A stretch of 64,000 nt of DNA from Streptomyces lunaelactis (GTDB taxonomy: Bacteria > Actinomycetota > Actinomycetes > Streptomycetales > Streptomycetaceae). The notes beneath the pieces are model-generated. The model had not been told where the DNA came from. It saw only the letters and a list, made by a program, of their open reading frames with translations, and made no database searches. The stretch covers positions 744,001-808,000 of the forward strand of contig NZ_CP026304.1 of NCBI RefSeq assembly GCF_003054555.1, read 5' to 3'. Both the position numbers and the translations under genes were made by a program. Of the stretch, positions 45,377 to 54,825 are shown piece by piece (position 1 is the stretch's first letter; each line of letters opens with the position of its first letter).

Positions 45377-46567
45377 CTAGCGACGAACCCGCGGCATCCC
45401 CAGTCCGATCCAGGAGATGATCTCGCGCTGGATCTCGTTGTTGCCACCGCCGAAGGTGAAGATCACGGCTGAGCGGTAGCCGCGCTCCAGCTCACCGTGC
45501 AGGACGGCGCCGGCCGAGCCCTCCTTGAGGTGGCCCGCCGCGCCGACGACCTCCATCAGCCAGGCGTAGGCGTCACGGCGCGCCTCGGAGCCGTACACCT
45601 TGACTGCGGACGCGTCCTGCGGGGTGAGGGTGCCCTCCTGGACGGCGCCCACCATCTGCCAGTTGAGCAGCTTCATGGCATCGAGTTTGGTGTGGGTCCG
45701 CGCGAGGCGCCCCCGCACCCAGCCGAGGTCGATGACGCGGCGGCCGTCGGCGAGCTTGGTGTCGGCGGCCCAGCGCTGGACGTCGTGGAGCGCGCGGATG
45801 GCCATGGTGCCGTGGGCGGCGAGGGTGACGCGCTCGTGGTTGAGCTGGTTGGTGATCAGCCGCCAGCCCTTGTTCTCCTGGCCGACGCGGCGGGAGGCGG
45901 GCACCTTGATGTTCTCGTAGTAGCTGGCGGTGGTGTCGTGCGAGGCGAGGGTGTTGATGATGGTGCAGGAGTAGCCGGGGTCGGAGGTCGGGACCAGCAG
46001 CATGGTGATGCCCTTGTGGGGCGGGGCTTCGGGGTCGGTGCGCACGGCGAGCCAGACCCAGTCGGCGGTGTCGCCGTTGGTGGTCCAGATCTTCTGCCCG
46101 TTGACGGTGTACGTACCCGTGTCCTCGTCGCCCTCGCGTACGGCGCGGGTCTTGAGGGCGGCGAGGTCGGTGCCGGCGTCGGGCTCGCTGTATCCGATCG
46201 CGAAGTCGATCTCCCCGGCGAGGATCTTCGGCAGGAAGTACGCCCTCTGCTCGTCCGTACCGAACTGCATGATCGTCGGGCCGACGGTGTTGAGCGCCAT
46301 CAGCGGCAGCGGTACGCCGGCCTGGGCGGCCTCGTCGAAGAAGATGAACTGCTCCATGGGGCTCAGCCCGCGGCCGCCGTACTCCTTGGGCCAGCCGACG
46401 CCGAGCCAGCCGTCGGTGCCGAGCCTGCGGACCGTCTCGCGGTAGAAGCGCTTCTGCGCACCCGGGTCGGCGTAGCGCGCGTAGACGTTGTCCGGCACCA
46501 GGTCGGTGAAGTAGGTGCGCAGTTCGGCTCGCAACTGCTGCTGTTCAGGCGTGTATTCGAGGTGCAC
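45377..46567 (-). CDS. Acyl-CoA dehydrogenase
   Basis: This 396-residue FAD enzyme oxidises acyl-CoA to enoyl-CoA. It has an N-terminal helical domain (LEYTPEQQQLRAELRTYFTD), FAD/substrate motif FAIGYSEPDAGTDLAALKTR, the typical QKIWTTNGDTADWVWL, and a C-terminal helical domain (LKEGSAGAVLHGELERGYRS, FTFGGGNNEIQREIISWIGL). The arginine-rich end matches the subfamily of steroid/long-chain type dehydrogenases; substrate not determinable. GTG 46567 has GGAGG; the frame extends upstream without RBS. First gene of the stable chromosomal part. Confidence 0.93.
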   Translation of the reverse strand: MHLEYTPEQQQLRAELRTYFTDLVPDNVYARYADPGAQKRFYRETVRRLGTDGWLGVGWPKEYGGRGLSPMEQFIFFDEAAQAGVPLPLMALNTVGPTIMQFGTDEQRAYFLPKILAGEIDFAIGYSEPDAGTDLAALKTRAVREGDEDTGTYTVNGQKIWTTNGDTADWVWLAVRTDPEAPPHKGITMLLVPTSDPGYSCTIINTLASHDTTASYYENIKVPASRRVGQENKGWRLITNQLNHERVTLAAHGTMAIRALHDVQRWAADTKLADGRRVIDLGWVRGRLARTHTKLDAMKLLNWQMVGAVQEGTLTPQDASAVKVYGSEARRDAYAWLMEVVGAAGHLKEGSAGAVLHGELERGYRSAVIFTFGGGNNEIQREIISWIGLGMPRVRR

Positions 46568-46638
46568 GGCCCCTCCAGGTGTCTCGCGATCCGTCCCATG
46601 CGCGGCGCACACAGTAGAACGTGTTGCAAGAATCTGGA

Positions 46639-46672
46639 AGGGCCCGGGGCAGTCAGGCCCGGCCGGCCCTTG
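46639..46672. terminator. Hairpin after the hydrolase gene
   Basis: AAGGGCC (46639-46645) pairs with GGCCCTT (46666-46672), with extra GC pairing inside, 24 bp past the stop of the minus-strand hydrolase gene and before the acyl-CoA dehydrogenase start. Confidence 0.4.
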
Positions 46673-46696
46673 AGGGCAGCCGGCAGGGCGGGACGG

Positions 46697-47866
46697 TCAC
46701 CCCACCGACCGGTAGAGCGCGTCGATCAGTGCCATCTTCCGCGGGTCGTCGGCGATATGAGGGCCCATGCGGTTCATGACGTAGCCCAGACTGAGGCCCG
46801 CCTCCGGGTCGGCAAGGCCGCAGGAGCCGCCGAAGCCGTCGTGGCCGAAGGCGCGGGGGTTGGGGCCGTACGAGCCGTTCCTGCCGCTCAGCCAGAGGCC
46901 GAGCGCCACCTCCGTCTCGTTCTCGAAACCCGCGCCGAGCACCAGGTCCCGGCAGCTGCCCTGGCCTTCGCGGACGCGTTCGGCGGCCTCCGGGGACAGC
47001 ACGCGCCGGCCTTGGAACTCGCCGCGGCCGGCGAAGATCCCGTAGAGCGCTGCGACGGCACGGGCCGTGCCGTGGCCGTTGGCGGCGGGGATCTGGGCGG
47101 CGCGCCACGCCGGCGTATTGGCCTCGGTCGCACCGACGACGGGGTTGACCAGGGCCGCCAGAGCGGCCGGCTGCAACTGGGCGAAGATGGCGGCCTGTTC
47201 ACTGCCGGACGCGGCCGGCGGATGCACCAGCTCGGCGGCGCGCCCGGCCTCCTTCTCCGGCAGCCCGATGGTGAAGTCGATGCCGAGCGGTCCTGTGACC
47301 TCCTGCTGCAGAAAGTCCCCCGGGAGCTGTCCGGTGATACGCCGGACGACCTCACCGACCAGGAACCCGTACGTCATCGCGTGGTACCCGGACTGGGTGC
47401 CCGGCTCCCACCAGGGCTCGGTGGCCGCGAGGCGCGAAGTGGTGAGCTCCCAGTCGTAGAGCTGCTCGAGCGAGTGCGGTTCGCGCAGCCCGGACAGACC
47501 GGCGCGGTGCGAGAGCAGCTGGCGTACGGGGATGGCCGCCTTGCCGGCCGCGGCGAACTCCGGCCAGTAGGCGGCGACGGGCGCGTCCAGATCGAGCAGC
47601 CCGCGGTCGGCGAGCAGATGCGCGCACAGGGCGGTGGGGCCCTTGGTCGTCGACCACACGTTGACCAGCGTCTCGCGCTCCCAGGTGCGGGTGCGTGCCT
47701 CGTCGGCCCAGCCTCCCCACAGGTCGACGACGGGCTCCCCGTCGAGCAGCACGGTTACGGCCGCGCCCAGTTCGCCGCGTTCGCTGATGTTCTCCTCGAA
47801 GGCGGCGCGCACGGCCCGGAACCGTTCGTCGCAGTGGCCGTCGATCTGTGGTGCACGCTCTGACAT
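46697..47866 (-). CDS. Serine hydrolase, class C beta-lactamase/EstB family
   Basis: This 389-residue protein has the SxxK nucleophile motif STTK, tyrosine motif SGYHAMTYGFLVGE and the HDGFGGSCG loop near the C-terminus where beta-lactamases have KTG. There is no signal peptide, so it is probably a cytosolic esterase or peptidase rather than a resistance enzyme. ATG 47866 has GGAGG. It is divergent from the enoyl-CoA hydratase-like gene. Confidence 0.9.
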   Translation of the reverse strand: MSERAPQIDGHCDERFRAVRAAFEENISERGELGAAVTVLLDGEPVVDLWGGWADEARTRTWERETLVNVWSTTKGPTALCAHLLADRGLLDLDAPVAAYWPEFAAAGKAAIPVRQLLSHRAGLSGLREPHSLEQLYDWELTTSRLAATEPWWEPGTQSGYHAMTYGFLVGEVVRRITGQLPGDFLQQEVTGPLGIDFTIGLPEKEAGRAAELVHPPAASGSEQAAIFAQLQPAALAALVNPVVGATEANTPAWRAAQIPAANGHGTARAVAALYGIFAGRGEFQGRRVLSPEAAERVREGQGSCRDLVLGAGFENETEVALGLWLSGRNGSYGPNPRAFGHDGFGGSCGLADPEAGLSLGYVMNRMGPHIADDPRKMALIDALYRSVG

Positions 47867-48040
47867 GGCGTCCTCCGTCGCCTCGGGCCGGCTTTCGGCC
47901 TGCCGGTACCCAGCTCACCCGAACGTACCGACTGGTCGGACTGGCGGGAAGAGCTCGAACGGACAGTCCTCCCCCGCCCTCTCGGCCCGTCATCGACGTG
48001 AGCGAGTATGGGTCGAGAAGATCCACCCAGGAACCCCCCT

Positions 48041-48080
48041 GATCCGCCCCGATCCGCCCCGATCCGCCCCGATCCGCCCC
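48041..48080 (+). repeat. Four tandem copies of GATCCGCCCC
   Basis: Four perfect 10-bp repeats, one helical turn each, end directly at the RBS (GGAAGGA, 48081-48087) of the gene at 48095. Copy number could vary by slippage and alter the leader. Confidence 0.9.
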
Positions 48081-48094
48081 GGAAGGAACATCCG

Positions 48095-49138
48095 ATGGCC
48101 CCCGACGACTCCGTACTGCTGCGCACCGAGGGCCGCGCCGGGTACATCACCCTCAACCGCCCGCGGGCGCTCAACGCACTCACCCACGCGATGGTCCGCC
48201 GGATCGATACGGCCCTCGCCGCGTGGGAGCGGGACGATGCCGTCTCCGTCGTGGTCGTCTCGGGAGCCGGTGAGCGCGGGCTCTGCGCGGGCGGGGACAT
48301 CCGCGCCATCCACGCCGACGCGCGGGCGGGCGGCCGCGAGTCCGCCGCCTTCTGGCGGGACGAGTACCGCCTCAACGCCCGTATCGCCCGCTACTCCAAG
48401 CCGTACGTGGCGCTGATGGACGGCATCGTCATGGGCGGCGGTGTCGGAGTGTCCGCGCACGGCGATGTCCGGATCGTCACAGAACGCTCGAATCTCGCCA
48501 TGCCCGAGACCGGCATCGGCTTCGTGCCGGACGTCGGCGGTACACATCTGCTGGCGCGGGCACCCGGCGAGCTGGGCACCCATCTCGCCCTCACCGGCGC
48601 GGCGGTGGGCGCCGGCGATGCACTGCTGTGCGGGCTCGCCGACCACTTCATACCGTCGCGGCGGCTGACGGAGCTCGCCGCATCGCTCGCCGAGCTCGAT
48701 GTGGCGAAGGCCGTACGGCGGTGTGCGCAGCCCGCCCCCGAGGGTGACTTGGCCGGGCAGCGCGCGTGGATCGACGATTCCTACGCCGCGGACTCGGTGG
48801 AGGAGATCGTCGGCCGGCTCCTCGACTGTGGCGAGCCGGCGGCGAAAGAGGCGGCCGAGACGATCCTCACCAGGTCGCCGACTTCCCTCAAGGTGACCCT
48901 CGCCGCGCTGCGGCGGGCCCGGGAACTGGGCGCACTGGAGCAGGTGCTGGACCAGGAGTACCGCGTCTCGTGCGCGGCACTGTCCTCGCCCGACCTGGTG
49001 GAGGGCATCCGCGCGCAGGTCATCGACAGGGACCGCAGGCCGCGCTGGTCGCCGGCCGAGCTTTCGGAGGTGACGGACGCGGACGTGGCCCGGTTCTTCG
49101 CACCGCTCGGAGACGGCGAACTGGGGCTCGGTGGCTGA
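48095..49138 (+). CDS. 3-hydroxyisobutyryl-CoA hydrolase-like (enoyl-CoA hydratase family)
   Basis: This 347-residue crotonase-fold protein begins GRAGYITLNRPRALNALTHA, has the oxyanion loops GLCAGGDIRAIHADARAG and MDGIVMGGGVGVSAHGDVRI, then MPETGIGFVPDVGGTHLLAR and ends with DRRPRWSPAELSEV. Length and C-terminal RPRWSP fit the HIBYL-CoA hydrolase group of valine catabolism better than a 260-residue hydratase. ATG 48095. Confidence 0.88.
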   Translation: MAPDDSVLLRTEGRAGYITLNRPRALNALTHAMVRRIDTALAAWERDDAVSVVVVSGAGERGLCAGGDIRAIHADARAGGRESAAFWRDEYRLNARIARYSKPYVALMDGIVMGGGVGVSAHGDVRIVTERSNLAMPETGIGFVPDVGGTHLLARAPGELGTHLALTGAAVGAGDALLCGLADHFIPSRRLTELAASLAELDVAKAVRRCAQPAPEGDLAGQRAWIDDSYAADSVEEIVGRLLDCGEPAAKEAAETILTRSPTSLKVTLAALRRARELGALEQVLDQEYRVSCAALSSPDLVEGIRAQVIDRDRRPRWSPAELSEVTDADVARFFAPLGDGELGLGG

Positions 49139-49170
49139 GACCCCCGAATGCCCCGGGAATCAACCGCGGA

Positions 49171-49998
49171 TCAGCCGCCGAGGAAGTCGCGGAGCGAGGC
49201 CTTCATCCGCGCGACGAAGGCCGCGCGCACGCCCTCCGCGACAAGGTCCAGCGAGAGATACGGATTGAGATCCTCCAGCTCGACGAGGAGCAGCTCGCCG
49301 TCCGGGGCCCGGCAGGCGTCGACGCGCTGGATGCCGTGGTCCAGGGTGTTCCAGTCGACGAACCGCTGCGCGAACTCCAGGTCCCCCGGGCCCGGTTCGT
49401 ACCGCTCCAGTTCCCAGCGGCGCTCCGGGCGCGGGGCGTAGAGGGCGTACTGGAAGTCCCGGTCGACGAAGTAGAACGACACCTCGTAGCGGAACTGGAT
49501 CCTCGGCTGCACCAGGACGTCCCCGTATCCGAGCTCCCCGAGCCGGTCCCGGCCGACGAACTCCATCCCTATCGAGTCTGCGCCGAGCTTGGGTTTGACG
49601 ACGTACTCATCGGCCCGCGGCAGCCGTCCGAGATCCTCGCCGTGGTCCACGGTCGGTATGACCGGAAATCCGGCCGCGCTCAGCTCCACCAGATACTGCT
49701 TGCCCGCCATGTCGGCGCGGCCCGTCGGCGGGTTGTAGAGCCGCGTGCCGGACTGCCGGGCGAGTGTGCGGAAGGCGTCGTACTCGCGCTGGTAGTGGAG
49801 CACGGGGCCGCTGTTGCGTACGACGACCGCGTCGAAGGAGCCCATCAGGCGCGCCGCGTCCAACGGATGACACAGGGCGATGTCGAAATCCTCGCGCAGG
49901 CATCCGGAGAGCCGGATGTCCTCGTCGCAGTAGCGGCGGCCCTTCGCCTCGTAGCCGAGATCGGTGACGTAGAGAATGCTCGGGCGTGCGGCGGTCAT
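49171..49998 (-). CDS. ATP-grasp superfamily protein
   Basis: This 275-residue protein has the ATP-grasp order: N-terminal Rossmann-like part (SILYVTDLGYEAKGRRYCDE), middle lysine strand (EYVVKPKLGADSIGMEFVGR), the loop DVLVQPRIQFRYEVSFYFVD, and a C-terminal metal-binding stretch (LLLVELEDLNPYLSLDL) with acidic residues and Asn. It resembles RimK/glutathione-synthetase type ligases. No biosynthetic partner lies beside it; the ligated substrates are unknown. ATG 49998 has GGAG. Confidence 0.8.
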   Translation of the reverse strand: MTAARPSILYVTDLGYEAKGRRYCDEDIRLSGCLREDFDIALCHPLDAARLMGSFDAVVVRNSGPVLHYQREYDAFRTLARQSGTRLYNPPTGRADMAGKQYLVELSAAGFPVIPTVDHGEDLGRLPRADEYVVKPKLGADSIGMEFVGRDRLGELGYGDVLVQPRIQFRYEVSFYFVDRDFQYALYAPRPERRWELERYEPGPGDLEFAQRFVDWNTLDHGIQRVDACRAPDGELLLVELEDLNPYLSLDLVAEGVRAAFVARMKASLRDFLGG

Positions 49999-50174
49999 GG
50001 TGCTCCTGTACTCGGCGTGCGCGGTGGTGCCTGTTCGTCGGGCTTTCGTATCAGACGGGATGCGGGCGGCGCGGCGCCGGAGGCAGGCGGCCTGGCCCCG
50101 GAGGCGGTCGGATCCGACAAGGAGAACCACCTCCTCCGCAGCGCTCACGACCAAGGCTGCCCGCTGCGGGTGCT

Positions 50175-53100
50175 TCACGCACGGCGAGCCCAGGCCGCCG
50201 CTCCCGTCACCCCCTCCGCCGCGATGCGGATCTCCGCGCGCTGCGTGACTCCTGCCACCGTCACCGCCAGCGTGACCGTCCCGGGGCGCAGCGCCGTGAG
50301 GCGGCCCGTCGTCGGGTCGAACGCGGCCGCGTGCCGGTGCCGGACATCCTCCGGCGCGCCGATGTACAGGTTCGGCGAGCCTGTCCAGTCCGCGCTCAGC
50401 GGGAACGTCACCGGGACCCGCCGCGGACCCTGCGTCACCGTCGCCCCGGCGTCAGCCGCGTGTCCGGGGCTCAGTACGGCGGGCGCGTCGAGCGCGAGTC
50501 CGTCGACATGCGCTCGGGTCTGCACCGAGACGAAGTCCGGGCGTCCCTCCCACGGCCTGAGCCTGCCGACCGTCTGCTCACCCCGCGACACCTCGTCCAC
50601 ACCGACCAGCGACCAGCCGGTGAACCCGCCCTCGTCCGCCGGGCCCGCCGGAGACTTGCCCGAGTTGCCGTTGATCAAGTACGGCACGCCGTCCACGTGC
50701 TCGGCGTGGAAGACACCGACATGACTGCCGATGAGCCCCGCGCCCTTTCCGGTCGTACGGCGGAACTCCGCGAGCCACTGCTCGATCAGCGCCGCCTCCT
50801 TGCGGTCGCTCAACTGGCTGCCCTTCTGGACGGTGGGATCGCGCGGCGGAACATGCTCGACGATCATCACCGAGCCGATGCCCGGGTCCTTGGCCGCCGC
50901 GTCGAGCTGGGCGCGCACTCCCTTGATCTGGGCGAAGCCCCCGCCGCGCAGGCTCAGGCTCGAGGTGTCCAGGGTCAGGAACCGGGTGCCGCGATGGTCG
51001 AACGTCCGCTGTGCCGGACCGAATTCGGCGACGAAGTTGTCGATCTTCCCGCCCATCACCTCATGGTTGCCCGGCACGTAGTACCAGGGCAGCTCGTCCC
51101 CCAGCTCCTCAGTGAGCACGCGGCGCGCGAAGGCGAGGTCGGCAGGCGAGCCCTCGTCGACCAGGTCGCCGTTGACGACGAGGAAGTCGGGCCGCGCCGC
51201 CTTGATCTCGCGCAGTGACCGGCGCGCCTGCGCCACGATCGCGCTGTCCGGGTCACGGGCGACGAACTGCGCGTCGGACACGACCGCGAACTGCCAGTCC
51301 CTGCCCTCGGTCTCGGCAGCGGGGTCGATCAACGGATCGGCCGTACGCGGCTGTTCGGGCAGCACGACGGTTGGCGGCACCTGTGCGCTGAGGCCATCGA
51401 TCACGATCCTCCCGGTGTACTGCCTGGCGGCCGCGGTCTCGGCCAGATAGAAGCGGTACACCGACAGCGGCGTCGCGGCCCCCGGCGGCACGGCGAAGGT
51501 CACCTGCCGCCAGCCGGTCCAGGTGACGTACGGCCCGCGCAGCAGTTGGTCGGAGCCTGCGGCGTCCTTGAGGTGCAGCGTCGGCCAGGCGCCCTTGCCG
51601 TCGCCCTTGATCCAGAGCGTGAAGGACTGCGGCTGGCCGGGGACTGCGATCTGCCGCGGCGGGTTGGCGTACGCGGCCCGGGTCGCGGTCGACTGCGTGA
51701 AGTCGTAGCTGAGCTCCAGACCGGTGCCGCTCTGCCCCTCGGGCGTGGCCGCGACCGAGCCGCTCGCGCGCGCCTGGCTGAAGGTCCAGGACGCGGCGTC
51801 GTCGAAGGCGGTGACCGGCTGTTCGGCGAGGCCCACGCTGACGGCGAGGCCGGTGGTGACGCCGGCGACCGTCGCCGTGATCTGTCCGGCGCCGCTGCCC
51901 GTAAGGGACTTGACGGTGAAGGAGCCCTTGCCGTCGTCGCGAATGTCGAACAGCGCGTGGTCGTAGGCCAGTTTCACGTCCGCCGGCTCCACGGGCGCGC
52001 TGTTGCCCTGGGCGTCGAGCCCGAGGATGCCGAAGGTGCCGGTGGCGCTCCCGTCCGCGAGGCCGACGCGGCGGGTGGTCGGCTCGATCCGGGCGAGGTC
52101 GTCGAGCACGGTCAGTTCGGTGCTGCCGTGGGCGCCCGCGCGTTCCGCGCGAATCTCGGTGGTGCCGCTGCGCCACGCCCGGAACACGCCGTGGTCGTCG
52201 ACCTGTCCTGTCGAGGGCCGTACGGCCCGCCAGTGCGGGGTCCCGGCAGCCGGTCCGTACGTCTCGTCGTAACCGGCGGCGGTGAGCCGGCGGGTCAGAC
52301 CGGGGAACACCCGCTCGGGGTGGCCGCCCTTGACCGGGTCGGCGGTGGGGGCGCTGCCGGCCGGCGTCCGGGTCTCGACCCAGAAGCCGCGCAGCCGTCC
52401 GCTGCCGTCGGGCGCGGTGAGCGCGAGGCCGTTGGGGACCGTCCGCTCGCTGCCGTCCGAGGGGCTGTTCTCGACCTGGAGGGCGTCGCTGCCCGGTTCT
52501 CGGGCGACGAGTGTGGAGGAGCCGCCGCCGTCGAGGTTGAGCGCGCTGTACGCACCGGCCTTCTTCATCATCAGGCCGAGTTCGGTGAGGGTGACGCCGC
52601 CGCTGTCGGCCTGCCGGCCGTCGACGGTGACGACCTGCATCGCGCGCCCGTCCTTCGAGAAGCCGACGGCGGTACGGGGCGCGGCGGTGTTGTTGCCCTC
52701 GCCCTCGTGGTTCAGCGGCACCCCGTCGACGACGAGGAGTTCGCGGCCGCCGACGGCGGTGCGCGGAACGGGTCCGCTGTCGGTGCGCGGCCGGTACTCG
52801 AGCGAGACCGGGTCGCCCGGACGCAGCGCGGCCAGCAGCCCGGCTCCGGCCTCCCGGCCGACGAGCACGGTGGTGTCCGCGGCGATCGCCCCGGTGCCGG
52901 GACGGTCGGCGACGGCAACGATCCTGCCGTCCCGTACGACCGCTTCGGCGACGGGGGTCGCCGTGTCGACGGTCAGGGCCCGGTCGGCGGTTCCCCAGGC
53001 GGCGTTGTAGGCGCCGATCCCGCCTGCCGGGACATTCGCGGCGTTGTACGCGTTCAGCGGGTGCGAACCGGATGGGAGCGTCACCGTGCCGTCGAAGTAC

Positions 53101-53675
53101 AGCTGCAGGACGCGTCCGGCACTCTCGGGTCCGATACCGACGGCCCGGTTGGCGCCGGCGGCCGGCGAGTGCGTGAGCTTGCCGTCCTTGATGCCGGGGC
53201 CCTGGGGTGCGCCGGTCTGGTTGATGTCGAAGAAGTCCGCGTTGATCGCGGCGACCGTACGGCGACCCTTGCCCGGGTCGTGCCGGGCGGCGAGTTCGGA
53301 GACGGAGCGGCGGTCCGCGACCGTGCCGGAGGAGAGGTAGTCGGCCTGTGCGCCGGTGCCGTCGAGGTCGGCCAAGAGCGCGTCGACGCGCAGCCACTTG
53401 TCCGATTCAAGCCGGTCGTACGAGGTGAGCCGGATGCCCGGAGCGATCGGCCGGGAGCTGCGCGCGGTCTCGATGCCGTCGCCGTCCGCGACGGATCTCG
53501 GCCGTCCGGCCGGGCCGCTCGCGGGCGGCGGCGCGAGGGGCCGCAGCACTTCGGCCCGGTCACGGGGACGGGGGTCGGGGGTGGAATCAGCGACGGCGGG
53601 GGATAACGCCCCCGCCGCCAGTGCGGACGCCGTCGCGAACAGCACGACGGAGCGTCTTGCTCTGCCTGGGTCCAC
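50175..53675 (-). CDS. Secreted phosphodiester glycosidase/metallophosphoesterase
   Basis: This 1166-residue protein starts with a signal peptide (ARRSVVLFATASALAAGALS, AVADS). An N-terminal NAGPA-type phosphodiester glycosidase domain follows (VAAINADFFDINQTGAPQGP, MQVVTVDGRQAD, ALNLDGGGSSTLV). Next come Ig/bacterial adhesion-like segments (LARIEPTTRRVGLADG), a carbohydrate-binding-like beta region (YRFYLAETAAARQYTGRIVI), then a calcineurin-type phosphoesterase (VVSDAQF, LVVNGDLVDEG, YVPGNHEVMGG, MIVEHVPPRD, GSHVGVFHAE). GTG 53675 has AGGAG. It probably degrades phosphodiester-linked glycans or teichoic-type polymers outside the cell. Confidence 0.88.
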   Translation of the reverse strand: MDPGRARRSVVLFATASALAAGALSPAVADSTPDPRPRDRAEVLRPLAPPPASGPAGRPRSVADGDGIETARSSRPIAPGIRLTSYDRLESDKWLRVDALLADLDGTGAQADYLSSGTVADRRSVSELAARHDPGKGRRTVAAINADFFDINQTGAPQGPGIKDGKLTHSPAAGANRAVGIGPESAGRVLQLYFDGTVTLPSGSHPLNAYNAANVPAGGIGAYNAAWGTADRALTVDTATPVAEAVVRDGRIVAVADRPGTGAIAADTTVLVGREAGAGLLAALRPGDPVSLEYRPRTDSGPVPRTAVGGRELLVVDGVPLNHEGEGNNTAAPRTAVGFSKDGRAMQVVTVDGRQADSGGVTLTELGLMMKKAGAYSALNLDGGGSSTLVAREPGSDALQVENSPSDGSERTVPNGLALTAPDGSGRLRGFWVETRTPAGSAPTADPVKGGHPERVFPGLTRRLTAAGYDETYGPAAGTPHWRAVRPSTGQVDDHGVFRAWRSGTTEIRAERAGAHGSTELTVLDDLARIEPTTRRVGLADGSATGTFGILGLDAQGNSAPVEPADVKLAYDHALFDIRDDGKGSFTVKSLTGSGAGQITATVAGVTTGLAVSVGLAEQPVTAFDDAASWTFSQARASGSVAATPEGQSGTGLELSYDFTQSTATRAAYANPPRQIAVPGQPQSFTLWIKGDGKGAWPTLHLKDAAGSDQLLRGPYVTWTGWRQVTFAVPPGAATPLSVYRFYLAETAAARQYTGRIVIDGLSAQVPPTVVLPEQPRTADPLIDPAAETEGRDWQFAVVSDAQFVARDPDSAIVAQARRSLREIKAARPDFLVVNGDLVDEGSPADLAFARRVLTEELGDELPWYYVPGNHEVMGGKIDNFVAEFGPAQRTFDHRGTRFLTLDTSSLSLRGGGFAQIKGVRAQLDAAAKDPGIGSVMIVEHVPPRDPTVQKGSQLSDRKEAALIEQWLAEFRRTTGKGAGLIGSHVGVFHAEHVDGVPYLINGNSGKSPAGPADEGGFTGWSLVGVDEVSRGEQTVGRLRPWEGRPDFVSVQTRAHVDGLALDAPAVLSPGHAADAGATVTQGPRRVPVTFPLSADWTGSPNLYIGAPEDVRHRHAAAFDPTTGRLTALRPGTVTLAVTVAGVTQRAEIRIAAEGVTGAAAWARRA

Positions 53676-53950
53676 AACTACTCCTGAATACGGCTGGTTG
53701 AGCACGCAGTAAGGGCTGTCTGCGGACAGCATCGCGGCGCTCGAACCAACGCACCAGGGGGCGGTGGGAACGTTGGGGAGAACAGCGGGCACCGGCAGGC
53801 TGACGCCGGGCGGCGGAAGGGGTCCGACGCCGCCCCTGACGGCCCATCAGTGCGCGCCATATTCGCGAATGAAAGCTGTAACAATTCACCATGCGAGACG
53901 ATTTACGGCGCGCATTGACGTGACCGGAAATCGCTGCCATTCTCTCGGGT

Positions 53951-54034
53951 GTGAGTCAAGCTGACATTCTCGTATCGCACCTGCACGTCGATCTTCGACG
54001 GCACGCCAGCGCACTCTGTGCCGCCGGCCGCTGA
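53951..54034 (+). CDS. Putative sulfur-regulon leader peptide
   Basis: A 27-residue frame from GTG 53951 ends VSHLHVDLRRHASALCAAGR, matching the pattern H.HVDL.R.A.ALC of the actinobacterial leader peptides found before sulfur uptake and assimilation genes. Ribosome progress over the cysteine near its end would regulate the downstream operon. It is 210 bp upstream of the FMN reductase gene. The RBS is weak (CTCGGGT). Confidence 0.7.
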   Translation: MSQADILVSHLHVDLRRHASALCAAGR

Positions 54035-54129
54035 AACACGCACAGCTGACTTCTTTTCCCGCACCGAGCCCCCTCTTCATGGGGGTCAGGGCAGGCTGAG
54101 CACCTCCGGTCGGGCCCTTCGGTAATTCC

Positions 54130-54163
54130 ATCGGCAGACCTTTCCCACAATTCATCTGCCGAT
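54130..54163 (+). promoter_or_regulatory. Inverted repeat, possible attenuator
   Basis: ATCGGCAGA (54130-54138) and TCTGCCGAT (54155-54163) are perfect arms around 16 bases, followed by TTT. A shorter CCCCC/GGGGG hairpin lies at 54069-54085. Both are between the leader peptide and the operon start, as expected for attenuation. Confidence 0.5.
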
Positions 54164-54244
54164 TTTCATCACCCTTTCCTGAAAGCGAAGCACTTTTGGC
54201 GCGACGTTTCAGGCATCTTCGCGTACCCCGAAACGGAATGACTG

Positions 54245-54814
54245 ATGACCTCCATCCTGGCTGTTTCCGGAAGCCCCTCCGTGAACTCACGCACCGAATT
54301 GCTGGTCGAGCACGCGGTCGAGCGACTGTCCGTCACCGGCTTCGACGCCGGCCATCTGAAGGTGCGTGAACTGCCCGCCGCCGAGCTGCTGTCCGGCCGG
54401 TCCGACTCCCCCGCCCTGCGCGCGGCGGCCGAACAGATAGCCGCCGCGGACGGACTGATCGTGGCCACACCTGTCTACAAGGCCTCCTACACCGGACTGC
54501 TCAAGGCCTTCCTCGATCTGCTGCCGCAGTCCGGCCTGGCCGGCAAGACGGTTCTGCCGCTGGCCACGGGCGGCAGCCTGGCGCACGTACTGACCATCGA
54601 CTACGCACTGCGTCCGGTCCTCTCGGCGCTCGGAGCCCGGCATGTCGTCGCCGGCTCCTTCCTCCTCGACAGCCATGTCGAGCCGCTGCCCGGCGGCGGC
54701 GCGCAGCTGCGCCCCGAGGCCGAACTCCGGCTGTTCGACGTGGTCGACGAGTTCATCGAGTCACTCCCCTCCCACGTCCACGGTGCGGCGACGCCCGCCT
54801 CCCGCAGCCACTGA
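54245..54814 (+). CDS. NADPH-dependent FMN reductase (SsuE-like)
   Basis: This 189-residue flavodoxin-fold protein begins ILAVSGSPSVNSRTELLVEH and has TPVYKASYTGLLKAFLDLLP, the active-site signature of SsuE/MsuE reductases, and PLATGGSLAHVLTIDYALRP. It supplies reduced FMN to the monooxygenase at 57551. ATG 54245 has a weak RBS, consistent with attenuated control. First structural gene of a sulfur-scavenging operon. Confidence 0.92.
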   Translation: MTSILAVSGSPSVNSRTELLVEHAVERLSVTGFDAGHLKVRELPAAELLSGRSDSPALRAAAEQIAAADGLIVATPVYKASYTGLLKAFLDLLPQSGLAGKTVLPLATGGSLAHVLTIDYALRPVLSALGARHVVAGSFLLDSHVEPLPGGGAQLRPEAELRLFDVVDEFIESLPSHVHGAATPASRSH

Positions 54815-54825
54815 AGGAACCCGAC

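Noticed and set aside
45497..47863. 788-residue plus-strand open frame
   Set aside because: Spans two opposite-strand genes (acyl-CoA dehydrogenase and hydrolase), so it is a shadow frame.
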